A stretch of 64,000 nt of DNA from Mesostigma viride (lineage: Eukaryota; Streptophyta; Mesostigmatophyceae; Mesostigmatales; Mesostigmataceae), in NCBI GenBank assembly GCA_009746045.1, contig RPFO01000310.1, positions 436,734 to 500,733 on the forward strand, in the 5' to 3' direction. Each line of letters begins with the position of its first letter. Positions within the stretch are counted from its first letter, which is position 1. The position numbers and the translations under genes are program-made. The notes beneath the pieces are model-generated. The model was given only the letters and a program-made list of their open reading frames with translations, searched no databases and was not told the origin of the DNA. Positions 41,701-51,844 of the stretch are shown here, piece after piece.

Positions 41701-42477
41701 TCATGCAGGGACTATATTATCTACGCCCTTGACGTATTGCAATTTAAATGGGGCGAATTGCGCAAGGAATTCCATCCACCGCGCTTGCCGAGGAGTGAGG
41801 TTAGGTTGTGACAGGAGGTGAATCAGAGGACGATGGTCGGTTTGAATAATCAACCGGTAAGGGTCAGCATCACAAGGTTCGCAGATACAGACATCGAACT
41901 GGGCCCCTTTGAGGAAATGTTGCCAAGAGTGACAGCAATATACCACAGCTAATAACTCTTGTTGATGAACTGGGTAGTTGCGTTCAGCAGGTAACATAGT
42001 CCTAGAGATGTATTCGATGGGTTGCAAACCATGACCCTGGTCTTGGAGGAGAACACCCCCAATCGCTACCTTACTAGCGTCAGTAGCTACTACAAATGGT
42101 CGTGAGGTATCGGGCAAGACGAGGACCGGAGGCGAGAGTAAAAGAGACTTGAGGGTTGTAAAAGCTTGTTGGCACTCAAGGCCCCAAACAAAAGGAATAT
42201 CCTTCTTCAGCAGGTGGTTAATAGGAGCCGCGATAGTCGCGAACCGAGGAATAAAACGTCGGTAATAGGAGGCAAGACCGAGGAAACTGCGTACACTTTT
42301 GACATCCGTAGGCACTGGCCAATCCTGGATGGACCTTGTTTTATCAGGATCGGTAGCAACACCTTTATCAGATAGGACGTGACCGAGGAAGGGAACACTA
42401 CGACCAGACCGCACTTTAGCTCGCCTAGCCCACAAGGAATTAGCGGCCATAATATCTAGAACCTTTTTGAGGTCCAC
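41701..42477 (-). pseudogene. C3 RT (C-terminal half) and RNase H
   Basis: The frame starts after the YLDD box, which is present just upstream at about 42500. It covers the connection (FLGLASYYRRFIPRF) and RNase H (FVVATDASK, HQQELLAVV, IQTDHRPL). It ends at DNIVPA because of an indel before the conserved PDALSRR, which survives in another frame. The first RT catalytic Asp was lost with the deletion. Confidence 0.82.
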
Positions 42478-42518
42478 GAGATGGGTTTCGAAGTCAGGGG
42501 AATAAATAAGGATATCGT

Positions 42519-42890
42519 CTAGGTAAGCTTGTGCGCAAGAACGATCATGTTCAGAGATTTGAACCGAGGAAAAAGTGGGATCTTTGAGGTCAGAGGAGAA
42601 ATATCTGCAGTGGGAGTTTCAGGAGGAGGACGTGTAGGGCGAGAATGGAGTCCTATGTCGGTTTGACTATACCAAAGGCAAAACTGTTGTGCTTCTTCAA
42701 AGAGGTGAAACTTCCTATATCTAAGAACAGGAACAGAGGAATTATTAATCACGGAACGGGCATCAGCCCAAGAAAGGAAAATACAAGACCAAGAAGAGGT
42801 GATGACCGCATAGTATTTAGCACGGCTATTATTACTAGAGGAACTGGAACGAGGACGGTTAGAAAAACGCTGGCGCCCAGCACCCTGCAT
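42519..42890 (-). CDS. Hybrid-binding-domain ORF of C3, fused by deletion to RT sequence
   Basis: On the minus strand the ATG follows a donor AAG/GTACGT. The domain reads KYYAVITSSW, IFLSWADA, RYRKF and FEEAQQF, then a Pro-rich linker. Near 42600 the sequence changes to the RT segment equivalent to C1 position 16095, read in the wrong frame. Compared with C1 and C2 the domain has many substitutions yet keeps the aromatic, SW and FEEAQ positions, which argues for selection before the element died. Confidence 0.75.
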   Translation of the reverse strand: MQGAGRQRFSNRPRSSSSSNNSRAKYYAVITSSWSCIFLSWADARSVINNSSVPVLRYRKFHLFEEAQQFCLWYSQTDIGLHSRPTRPPPETPTADISPLTSKIPLFPRFKSLNMIVLAHKLT

Positions 42891-43288
42891 GGTACGTACC
42901 TTGTTTAGGTGACTCTGAGGGACTAGACTTTACAGTAGGTGTAGGCTCGGCTGTCGTTGCCGGATCTGAAGGCAGAATCCAGAAAGTAGACGAGGAAGCC
43001 AGCACCGGTTTGTATGTGAGCAGGCGGCTCAAGGCTCTGCACGAGAAATCATCTAAAGAAACGCAGCAGCAAGCACGGAAAAGAGGTGGAGTCTTCCGAG
43101 ACGCTAATCGTCTCGCTAACCGGCACAACAGAACCGGCCAACCCACTATCTAACGTCAAACAGCACCCAGCAAGGAAATGCACACACAGAAGGAAGAGGA
43201 AAAGAAACTATCTACGTGAGGAGTTATCCGCTTTGAGCAGGTCTAACTTCTAAGCAGGGCGTGTCCCGGATCGGGCAGCACTACCCCC

Positions 43289-43567
43289 CTAGCTTGCAGG
43301 CGACCCGCCCCTTACCTGGATGTCTTCTTCTGTGCCCTGGCCGCGGAAGGCCTCTGGCGTATAGTGCTGCAAGGGAGCTTCGTCGCGTCTACCTAAACCT
43401 CCGATACCATTGTTACGCCCAGGCTCTACTCGATCCCAAACCCCGCGCCTAACCTTACCTAAACTAGTGAGGGTACCTAGCGATGAAGAGCTGTATTGGC
43501 TATAAGACCTAGGACGCGACGACTCTGCTCTCAATGCATTCCGATACATGCGGTTACTGTACGCCAT
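43289..43567 (-). CDS. Leader ORF of C3, crossing the LTR boundary
   Basis: The ATG lies within the LTR. The product (starting MAYSNRMYRNALR) shares several blocks with the C1 leader ORF, including LTSLG, RNNGIGG and PLQH. A CAG/GTAAGG donor lies in frame near 43320, so the codons after it may be intronic. The shared blocks despite divergent DNA support coding. Confidence 0.5.
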   Translation of the reverse strand: MAYSNRMYRNALRAESSRPRSYSQYSSSSLGTLTSLGKVRRGVWDRVEPGRNNGIGGLGRRDEAPLQHYTPEAFRGQGTEEDIQVRGGSPAS

Positions 43568-43983
43568 ATACCAAATAATGCCGGGACACTACGAAGTAAA
43601 CACTGGTAAATTCACGACCCAAAACGATGTATTACAATTCCATAATACACGCCGAGTGCGATTCACAAAGGACAACCGCTGCATAAATGATCGCCGACAT
43701 GCGTGTATGCTCGGGCCGACACCGACCCTCGCCTACAGGACCAACGCATGTCCACAAGGTTCAAACGGAGGGTAAAGGACCACTACTAAAGTACGCAGCG
43801 CGGCGCGACTGCACCAAGCCACCCTACTGTACGATTGCCACGTCACAAGGCCCGGTACCAACCGGCCAAAAAGGTCCTAACTACACGTAAGCTTAGGAAA
43901 GTCAACGGACTGTCTCGAAATGGCTGAGGCACAAAGGACCTAATTTACGTCCGTAACAACAACAAAAGTTACGCGACGTAACA
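43411..43983 (-). repeat. 5' LTR of chromovirus C3
   Basis: 573 bp. On the minus strand it begins TGTTACGTCGCGTAAC and ends GGGCGTAACA, followed by ATGGTATCGGAGG (primer site). It has diverged from the C1 LTR but has the same length and ends. Confidence 0.85.
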
Positions 43984-44144
43984 GATACTATGGTGATCTG
44001 GTTTCCAGACAATTCTTATTACTGGGTACCGGAACGTCATTATAGAGTAGAAAATTTATCCTTGGTAGACATTACCCCTCCTACACCTGTTGATCCTCCT
44101 GTAAGACCTATACCTGAAGTATTAATGTCCGATCATCGGATGAA

Positions 44145-44409
44145 TTGCGATCTGAACTAAAAGAATATGGATATTTACTATGTATGTTCCTTCAGCTAGA
44201 AGTACAGGAAATACCTATCCCTAATAATAGTGTGGATATAGATGTAAACACAGTAGATACTATAGGGGTGGGATTTACTGAGAACGAAATAGTAAGATAT
44301 ATGGCTGTGATAGACTCCTCCAAAGTTTTTGAAGAAAAGACTCCTTCTTATCCTCCTCCTCGTTCTGTTTTACACCGTGTAGTTATCAAAGACGGTGCTG
44401 TTCCTACGC
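44145..44409 (+). pseudogene. C4 protease-RT linker fragment
   Basis: Encodes RSELKEYGYLLCMFLQLEVQ and onward to the VVIKDGAVPTHSP segment, the same as C1 near 15380-15645. It is cut by the retroposon at 44418 and resumes at 44751 (MYRMGPTELK region) with a small indel. Confidence 0.85.
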
Positions 44410-44417
44410 ATTCTCCG

Positions 44418-44750
44418 TAGACATTTCGTGATAGACTCGGCATGGACATGTGCTACACTAGACGTGACGGGCTCACCCCCGGGCAGCCTCCTGGTTTGTC
44501 TGTAATATGGAGGCAGATGGTGCGCAAGGATAGATGGCAAGTAGTAATGAAGGAGACCACCCCCAAGCCTGTGGGGGCTCCGCGTGTGACCAAGTATGGC
44601 ATTCATAGCGATTCGGGCCGCGGTGCGCCCACACCCCTGTAACTAGGACCTAGATAGCTTATACCATCCATTCCATCCCATGTTCCCCTCCCAGTGACTG
44701 AGGACTTATGCTCACGTGACGCAGTCACGTGTCTATTAAATAATTAATTA
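44418..44750 (+). mobile_element. Retroposon with (ATTA)n tail, copy 1
   Basis: 333 bp flanked by an 8-bp duplication ATTCTCCG (44410-44417, 44751-44758). The 3' end has a hairpin CACGTGAC-GCA-GTCACGTG followed by an ATTA-rich tail. A short frame (44442-44642) ends RGAPTPL. It is the 3' end of a LINE or a SINE. A 5'-truncated relative is at 50944-51140. Confidence 0.8.
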
Positions 44751-44835
44751 ATTCTCCGATGTACCGAATGGGCCCTACCGAGTTAAAGGAATTTTAAAAA
44801 ACAGATTTTAGTGTCCCTACTAGAAGCAGGATTAA

Positions 44836-47481
44836 GGGGAGGTGTGCCACCAAAACCCCCCAAAACTGGAATACACTTGTTTCAATATGAATTCAATTGA
44901 ATTATGCCCAGCCATGATTAGGGGCCCTAAATAACATGTTTAGTGAGTTATCCATGCATTCATTGAAGGTTCTACCCCCAACCACGCGCCGGTATCGCGC
45001 TAAAAATAGAAAAAGACGCTAATTAGGGCACAGTATGCCCCAGCCAATGCACACATCAATTCAGGCCAGCCATGATATTTTCCAAGCAGGTCGTGGGTGG
45101 CCAAAAATTAGAGCCACTCACAACCCATATCTGACATGCTTTAGAATTTTTATGCTCTTGCAAGTACAAAAACGCTGTTTTTCACACATGCCAAAAATAA
45201 TAAAATACCAAACACATGTGAAATGGGCCAAACATGATATTTAAAATTCCATTAGTCATCGACACACACGCTCGCAAAATCTGGCTGCATTTGGACAAGC
45301 GGTGTGGAAGTTATGCTCTTTGGCAGCATGCCACCTGGGCGTCCATTATACTAGTCACTGTCACTATCACTGCCATCATCACAGTCTTCCCCGCAGCAAA
45401 CTGGGCAGAACCAGTCCCCATCAGGTACGCTGGGCAGGAGAGGGACCGTGCAGCTCAGGTGGAGCCCCCCATCGCACCCGGGTGTGCTGCACAGCAAGAA
45501 AGGGTCATCATCAGATGCATCGGTCTTAGAGCAGCGCAAGCAAGGGATGTGTGCAGTGTCATCATCATCCTCATCACCCTGCCCCCCAGTGGCAGCCCCC
45601 ACCCCCCCATAGAACACCGCCTTGCTGTATGGGTGCTGGCCACGCTGCTTGTCCTTCTTGGCATCATCCCAGTGGTGGCCACGCTTTGTGCTCTTGGCCT
45701 TTGCAGCCCCGGTCTTGAACTCTAGCGTCCGTTTCACCACCTGCTGGCACTCCCTCTTTTTCCTCAGCTCATCCAGCTGTGCAAGGGCAGCGGGGGAGGT
45801 GTCTACACCCATAAGCAAACGGCTAGGCACCGCATCTGCCCTTACCTGCCCTCGGCATGGCCAACCTTGCAAACGCAAGCATAGCAACACGATCGCTAGG
45901 CATACATGCCACGAGAGCATACACTATACTCAACCCAAGGTTACCTTGTAAACTTCATGATTAGAACTCGGCAAATCTATGACCAAAAGCACATATAAAT
46001 AACTATTACACACTGATGACGACACATGCTCAAGGTTGGGGGTCACTGTGACACGCACTAATGAGTTTCCTAGACGACCACCGGACAGGCGCTAAGGACC
46101 ACTCAGTAACCAAGTATAAACACAATTACACTTTACATGCCATCCAACATGCATCAAATACATGCTGAATATGTTATGAAGTACACAGGGTTGGCCACAC
46201 ACCTCATACCCCTTAACCGTCCCTCGAGCAAGGCCAGACTTATAAGCATGTGAATAGCAATAATGATGATGGCACTAAAATGCCTTATCAGCATTTTCTA
46301 TGTTTCTCCCAGGTTAGAGTGTAAGGTTGATGCCAACCAAGCTAATCAACACAGCAACAACTCCTGAACTGCCCTACCTGAGATGGGCAACAAACTGGAA
46401 CTATGGAGGGCAAGGAACCAAGGAGATCATGGCATACAAAGCTTGCATGCAGTCAACCATGGTTGGCTCAGCACATTGCAGTCTTTTCACATGATGATAT
46501 CAAGGGAAAGCTCAAATAAACCAATGGTGGTAGCTATCTACATGCAGTCACACAAATGCAATATCTCCAACATGATCGTCAATAAAACACTTCCTCCCCT
46601 GAACGATAAAATGGAAAGAAACCATTGGCGGCCCTCCAGCGCATGAGCGCTGTGATGCCGCTGCGAAGAGAGGGTGCGTCACTCTCACACAACAAGAAGC
46701 GTCCATACGCACAACAGCCTTGCCAGAACACGTTTTATGAAATGCCTTAAACCTTCCCGAGAAGATATAGGCTTCGACTGAAGCGGCCCTGACCACGACG
46801 TCAGCGAAAACAATCTAAATCTGCCAGGTATTCGACAACACCACAGCAAGCAACGGCGAGCTAGCTGGCGGAAACTGCCCAAAAAGAACGAAAAAAACTT
46901 CGAACGATGAGCTCATAGAAGAAAGAACTGATAGCACATAACATTCGCGACAAATCTATACCTGTCCCTCGCAGATCCCTCGCCCAGGCGCGCAACAACG
47001 GCCGTTCTTCCATGGAAGGTTCCGACATGCACTGCGCAGGCCTGAAGAATTACTTACCGAGAATAGCCGAAAATGTAGCAAAAAGCACCAGTTTGGTTTG
47101 GAATTCAATGCTACCGATATTAATGCATCGTTTACGGTCAAAAAGCCCCCCAAAACTGCGAATTCACTGCCGCTATCACGAATTCTATTTTATTCCGCGC
47201 GACCAAAAAATGCAGTTTACCCCCCATGCCGATGGCAGTAAAAGAAAGCAGCGATATTGTAAACCCGCAACTTGCCGCCACAACCCAACATCATTAAATC
47301 ATCGTCTCCAACATTCGAGCATTTTTTTTGCATTTCTCTAGCCCTACATTGCTAGTTTCGCCTAAACGCAGTCGCCATGGCCACTTCCGCAAGGAGTGCG
47401 CGCACCGTGCACCCACTTTTCACTTCACGGCGGTACCGCGAATATTTTTGGCGCCAAAAAATTCGGCGGGCGCACGTCCCC
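44836..47481 (-). mobile_element. TTAA-target DNA transposon, copy 2, with PHD ORF
   Basis: 2,646 bp with ends GGGGAGGTG and CACGTCCCC (imperfect 9-bp inverted repeat) flanked by TTAA on both sides (44832-44835, 47482-47485). The C4 RT gene resumes exactly after the second TTAA. It aligns in reverse with 796-2680. It encodes a PHD finger on the minus strand, absent from copy 1. No transposase core was recognised, so it is probably non-autonomous. Confidence 0.88.
45351..45920 (-). CDS. PHD-finger protein exon inside the TTAA transposon
   Basis: The frame ends at a TAG at 45351 and has a canonical C4HC3 PHD finger: CLRC, 12-14 residues, C-x4-C, then HLSC, then DWFCPVCC, with the invariant Trp before the last Cys pair. 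A basic segment (AAKAKSTKRGHHWDD) and an acidic stretch precede it; an acidic SD tail follows. The part before about 45846 aligns with copy 1 and contains GCAG/GTAAG-like sites, so the true exon may start there. PHD fingers read histone H3 tails. PiggyBac transposases carry a C-terminal cysteine-rich DNA-binding domain, so this could instead be a transposase tail. I favour a transposon-borne or captured exon. Confidence 0.7.
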   Translation of the reverse strand: MLSWHVCLAIVLLCLRLQGWPCRGQVRADAVPSRLLMGVDTSPAALAQLDELRKKRECQQVVKRTLEFKTGAAKAKSTKRGHHWDDAKKDKQRGQHPYSKAVFYGGVGAATGGQGDEDDDDTAHIPCLRCSKTDASDDDPFLLCSTPGCDGGLHLSCTVPLLPSVPDGDWFCPVCCGEDCDDGSDSDSD

Positions 47482-47771
47482 TTAATAGAGCCTAGTAACT
47501 CCCCCTACTCAGCTGGTGTTCTTTTAGTGCCTAAGCCAAATGGCAAGTTTCGTTTAGTTACCGATTATAGGAAGTTAAATGATATCACTGTGAAGTCTAA
47601 ATATCCTCTACCTCGTATTGACGATATATTTAATAAGGTTAAAGGTTCTACATGTTTCACCGTGTTGGATTGTGCAGATGGTTTTTGGCAACTGCGAATA
47701 GCGCCTGAGGACTGTCATAAAACTGCTTTTGCTACCCCTTTCGGTCATTATCAGTTTAGAGTAGCGGCTAT
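47482..47771 (+). pseudogene. C4 RT fragment (fingers and first catalytic Asp)
   Basis: Encodes the RT core from IEPSNSPYSAG through VPKPNGKFRLVTDYRKLN and FTVLDCADGFWQL to YQFRVAA, where the LINE is inserted. Residues match C1. It resumes at 49686 with MGLCNSPASFQ. Confidence 0.88.
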
Positions 47772-47918
47772 TAAATTAAAAATTACTGAAATTATAACAT
47801 GACTCCGTTGGGAGATCATGTAGCACATATTCCCGTGGATGGATGGAGGGGGGGGCAAAGCCGCGAAACCGAACTAATCTAACTCTAAGCTAATCTAATC
47901 TAGAAAACCCTACTTATT

Positions 47919-48293
47919 CTACTCAGCAAAGCGCCCCTTCCGCTTGGGGGGAGGGGGCTTGCCCACAGGGGCGGGCGTTTGAGCCTGGACAATGGTTTTC
48001 CACCTCCTCTTGTCCTGCATAGCAGACCAAGCAAGAGAGAGGGAGTGAATGCGATTTTCAAACTGCGCTGGGACCACTAGGTCAGCCATCAACTGCTGTG
48101 GGTAGGTCATTACATGTTTGCCCACCTTCTTAGGAATGTCCTTAGGGCCAGGCCAGGTCAGGATATGCCGTCCTGGCTGGCCAAGCCGCTGTGGGCCGGC
48201 CAGACCGAGGGCGGTGTCTACCTGGCTGGTGCGAGCAAGATGTCCTACGAATGCTATCCTATGCCGTCTAATCTCGTCCGAAATGCGAGGCAT
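47919..48293 (-). CDS. LINE ORF C-terminal part (frameshifted)
   Basis: Starts RISDEIRRHRIAFVGHLAR, the common post-RT motif of LINE proteins, then a basic Pro-rich tail ending KRKGRFAE and a TAG near 47919. It continues the RT protein at 48332-49627 after two frameshifts. Confidence 0.72.
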   Translation of the reverse strand: MPRISDEIRRHRIAFVGHLARTSQVDTALGLAGPQRLGQPGRHILTWPGPKDIPKKVGKHVMTYPQQLMADLVVPAQFENRIHSLSLAWSAMQDKRRWKTIVQAQTPAPVGKPPPPKRKGRFAE

Positions 48294-48331
48294 GCCCTAG
48301 CTGGTACAAAGATTCTAAAGACCTATGCGTG

Positions 48332-49627
48332 TCAAACCCTACATTCAGGGCCTGACGGAGCATCCTGGTTACCGTGCCGTTTAGCTTGGCCGCCAGCGTG
48401 TCCGTGAGCGTCCATGCCTCGGCGCCATACGTGAGCACCGTGAGGACGTACCAGGACCTTGAGGAGCATGCGCTTGCGGTGCTCGCCGAGGGCCTTCGAG
48501 TGCCAGTAGGTTTTCAGCGAACGATGCCGAGCCCAAGCCAGGCCGATGCGGGTGTCCACATCGGCGGCGGTGTCAGGAAGCATGCTTCCCAGCAGTTTAA
48601 AGCGATCACGAAACGGGACCTCCGTCCCGTCTAGCAGCCGTGGCAGCGGCGGGCGACTGGAAGCCCCAATCACCATAGCCTCAGTTTTGACACTAATCTC
48701 CAACCCCACCGCCCGCGCCTCCAAGCCCAGACAGTCCAGCCAGGTCTGAATGTGCTCGGGGCGCGCGATGAGGGTTGTGTCATCCGCATAAATCAAGTCG
48801 GCCAGGCGGTAACCAGGTTTAACCCCGCCGTGCGCGCTGTCGTTAAGGATGTCCAAGCCAGGCTCGAACCCCTTAAGAGCAATAAAGCGCGCACGTGCCC
48901 GGCGCATGACGTGATCAACGACAATAATGAACAGATATGGGGACAGGACACAACCTTGCCACACCCCGTGGTGAAGGGGGAATGGTGGGGTGGTGCCTTC
49001 CGCAGTCCGCACTACTGCCTGTGAGCCCTCATACAGTCGGCGAATGGCAGCAATAAACGCAGGTGGCACTCGATCCAGAGCTAGGATGGCCCAAAGAGCC
49101 TCCCAAAGGACCGTGTCAAAGGCCTTGATATAGTCAACAAAAATGAAGACCAGCGGCAAACTGTCAAGGGGAAGGCGACGCACCTCCTCCATCAACCGGC
49201 GCGCGACAAACACAGCCATGACAGTGTTACGACCACGACGGAAACCCATCTGAGGCTCACCCAGGTGTGGGTCCAGCGCGGCGCGGAGCCTGTGCAGCAT
49301 CATGCGCATGATGAAGACCTTCAGCGCGGCGCTCTGGAGGCAGACACCCCGGTAGTTACCGGGGTCAGCAGCAGAGCCCTTCTTGTACAGCATGACGCGG
49401 ATGGCCGTCTGCCACTCAGCAGGCGGAGGCTCGTCAGAAAGCAGGACACGGTTGCAGAACGCCAGCAGAAGATCCCTAACCGCCGGACCAGGGGTCTTCA
49501 GCAGCTCAGCAGAAAGGTGGTCGGCACCGACCGCCGCATCGTACCGCAGGCGAGCAAGGGCGCCGTCCAGTTCCTTCAAAGTGAAGGGGGGGACGGCGCC
49601 GTCAGTGGCAAGGCAGCCCTCCTGCAA
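48332..49627 (-). CDS. LINE reverse transcriptase
   Basis: 431 codons. RT motifs: PGNYRGVCLQSAALK, QMGFRRGRNT, FIFVDYIKAFDTV (motif A Asp), GVWQGCVLSPYLF (motif B) and LIYADDTTLIA (motif C). After the palm the frame changes near 48440; the correct continuation reads YGAEAWTLTDTL in another frame and then RIAFVGHLAR in a third (47919-48293). The 5' truncation removes the endonuclease. It resembles LINEs of the Jockey/I/RTE type with the C-terminal GH motif; the clade is not resolved. Confidence 0.88.
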   Translation of the reverse strand: MQEGCLATDGAVPPFTLKELDGALARLRYDAAVGADHLSAELLKTPGPAVRDLLLAFCNRVLLSDEPPPAEWQTAIRVMLYKKGSAADPGNYRGVCLQSAALKVFIMRMMLHRLRAALDPHLGEPQMGFRRGRNTVMAVFVARRLMEEVRRLPLDSLPLVFIFVDYIKAFDTVLWEALWAILALDRVPPAFIAAIRRLYEGSQAVVRTAEGTTPPFPLHHGVWQGCVLSPYLFIIVVDHVMRRARARFIALKGFEPGLDILNDSAHGGVKPGYRLADLIYADDTTLIARPEHIQTWLDCLGLEARAVGLEISVKTEAMVIGASSRPPLPRLLDGTEVPFRDRFKLLGSMLPDTAADVDTRIGLAWARHRSLKTYWHSKALGEHRKRMLLKVLVRPHGAHVWRRGMDAHGHAGGQAKRHGNQDAPSGPECRV

Positions 49628-49685
49628 GGCGGGGACTTGGTAGTCCGCGGCCGAGGAGGGTGGCGCAGGCGGCGGCGGGGACTAT

Positions 49686-50943
49686 GTAGCGGCTATGGGA
49701 CTATGTAATTCTCCTGCTTCCTTCCAGATGTTGATGAAAGTGCTTAGGCCTGTTATGGGTAATTCCCACCTTCCCCAAGTGTCCTCTGATTTAAAAGATC
49801 CCTCCTTCTCCTCTGTTTCTTTAGCCGAGCACGATCGTTCCTGTGCCCAGGCTTACTTAGATGACATCCTTATTTACTCTCCAGATTTTGAAACACACCT
49901 CCGTGATTTAAAGAAGGTTTTAGAAATAATGTCTGAAAATTCTTTGTGGGCTCGCCGTGCTAAAGTGCGTTCTGGTAGGAGTGTACCCTTTTTAGGACAC
50001 GTTTTGTCAGATGCCGGTGTCGCTACCGACCCGGAGAAAACCAAGTCGATTCAGGATTGGCCTACCCCTACTGATGTTAAGAGTGTACGTAGTTTCCTAG
50101 GGATTGCCTCCTACTACTATAGGCGTTTTATTCCTCGTTCCGCCACTATAGCGGCCCCTATAAATCATTTATTAAAGAAAGATATTCCTTTCCTTTGGAG
50201 TGATGAGTGTCAGTCGGCCTTTGTTTGTTTAAAATCCCTACTCCTCACTCCTCCCGTTCTCATCCTGCCAGATACTACAAAACCCTTCGTGGTAGCTACA
50301 GATGCTAGTAAGGTAGCCATAGGTGGTGTTCTCCTTCAGGATCAGGGTCAGGGCTTACAACCGATAGAGTACATTTCTAGGACTATGCTCCCTGCGGAGC
50401 GCAACTACCCTGTCCACCAGCAAGAGTTATTAGCTGTGGTGTATTGTTGCCACGCGTGGCAGCACTTCCTTAAAGGTGCTCAGTTCGATGTTTGCTTGAA
50501 CGAACCTTGTGAGTCTGATAGATCCTTATAGATTAGTTATACAAACGGACCATCGGACGTCCCCTTACCCATCTCCTCTCCCAACCTAACCTTACCCCTC
50601 GTCAAGCGCGCTGGATGGAGTTCTTAGCACAAATTTCCCCTTCAGTATGTTAAAGGTGTAGATAACATAGTGCCTGATGCCCTCTCCCGCCGCACAGATT
50701 ACTCCTTTTTCGAGGACTTGGATGTTCTCAATACTACTCTAGTGCCTACCACTCTTGGTGTCTCTCCTTATGGTGAACTGCCGGATGATGACCATATACC
50801 TACATCTTTCATACTGCTGTCCGTATGCCTGACCAGGCTGACCTCCTTTCTCTCGTAGGACTCTCTCTCCCTTGTGAGGCCCTTCCTGTGGTCCCTGTGG
50901 GGGGGGAGGGAAAAAATAAAATTTCTATACCGCTTAGCCATAT
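49686..50943 (+). pseudogene. C4 RT (YLDD) and RNase H
   Basis: The main frame is 49695-50530: GLCNSPASFQ, AYLDDILIY, FLGIASYYYRRF (one extra Tyr), FVVATDASK and HQQELLAVV. An indel at about 50520 breaks the frame; RNase H continues, and 50670-50858 encodes PDALSRRTDYSFFED. At 50901 the G run is one longer than in C1 and keeps the frame toward integrase. The retroposon at 50944 then interrupts it. Confidence 0.85.
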
Positions 50944-51140
50944 CCACCCCCAATTAGCCTGTGGGGGCTCCGCGTGTGACCAAGTATGGCGTTCATAGCG
51001 ATTCGGGCCGCGGTGCCCACACCCCTGTAACTAGGACCTAGATAGCTTATACCATCCATTCCATCCCATGTTCCCCTCCCACTGAGGACTTGTGCTCACG
51101 TGACGCAGTCACGTGTCTATTAATTAATTAATTAATTAAT
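50944..51140 (+). mobile_element. Retroposon with (ATTA)n tail, copy 2 (5'-truncated)
   Basis: 197 bp matching the 3' part of 44418-44750, with a longer TTAA/ATTA tail. A 10-bp duplication TTAGCCATAT lies at 50934-50943 and 51141-51150. 5' truncation plus a variable simple tail indicates target-primed reverse transcription. Confidence 0.85.
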
Positions 51141-51836
51141 TAGCCATATCGCGACTAGGTCAGGAAAGTCCTATGATAATATAGTCCCTCTAGGACCTCC
51201 CCTTCTCTTTGGCAAGGCGGTAGGCGGCCTGATATAGATACTTCTGTAGCGATGCCTACCTCTGATCTTGAACGCCTTATCAGTAGATTTACGGCCACTG
51301 AGCCGGAAGCTTTAGCTGCTATTGCCTCCCATCCCCAACAGTTAGGTACCTAAATACCCCTGTAAGTTTGTAGGTGGATTTCTATATGTGCAGTTAAAAG
51401 ATTCTCCCCCTCAATGGCGCCTGTATGTCCCTCCTATCTGTCGCTCTTCATTGCTTTTTGAGTTGCATGATTTAGCTGCTCATCAGGGCGGTAAACGGGT
51501 ACGGGATCTAGTAACCCGTTCCTACTACTGGCCCTCCCTCTTAAAGATGTAGATGAATATGTTAGGACCTGCCAATCCTGTCAGGAAATGAAACCTAGCA
51601 ACGTAGGGCAGATAGCCGAGCCTAGAACCCTTCCAGTGATCCCATCATGCCATGGGATTCCCTTATGATGGATTTTGTAGGACCTTTTAAAAAGAATGAT
51701 AAGGGTAATGCTCAGATCCTTGTGTTTGTAGATCGTTTTATGCGTATGTGCCGTCTAGTGCCTTGTCCCCTGGACCTCACCGCACGCGATTGTGCCCGCC
51801 TATACCTCAATAATGTTTATAGATACCATGGTTTGA
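51141..51836 (+). pseudogene. C4 integrase N-terminal part
   Basis: It carries the zinc region (HDLAAHQGGKRVRDL, CQSCQEMKP) and the core from PWDSLMMDFVGPF to VYRYHGL, with several small indels. It is cut by the composite at about 51837 and resumes at 62782 with the FISDKDKLF-equivalent segment and the catalytic Glu region. Confidence 0.83.
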
Positions 51837-51844
51837 ACTTAGAC

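Larger units (their letters stand above)
39909..43983 (-). mobile_element. Chromovirus C3, internally deleted and 3'-truncated
   Basis: On the minus strand: 5' LTR (43983-43411), leader ORF, hybrid-binding-domain ORF, then a deletion that jumps into RT, RNase H, integrase, and a chromodomain cut by the MITE junction at 39909. The deletion removes about 3.3 kb relative to C1 (gag, protease and the first half of RT). The C3 LTR start directly abuts C4 protease sequence at 43984, so C3 probably inserted into C4. Confidence 0.85.
47772..49685 (-). mobile_element. 5'-truncated LINE inserted in C4 RT
   Basis: An 11-bp duplication GTAGCGGCTAT (47761-47771, 49686-49696) flanks it. Its 3' end is at the left with an AT-rich tail, so it lies on the minus strand. 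It encodes RT and a C-terminal region but no endonuclease, which is expected for a 5'-truncated LINE. Confidence 0.9.

Noticed and set aside
47377-47802. A single 141-codon frame that looks like an RT protein with a novel N terminus
   Set aside because: It spans the right end of the TTAA transposon and the resumed C4 RT; the first 35 codons are transposon end sequence.
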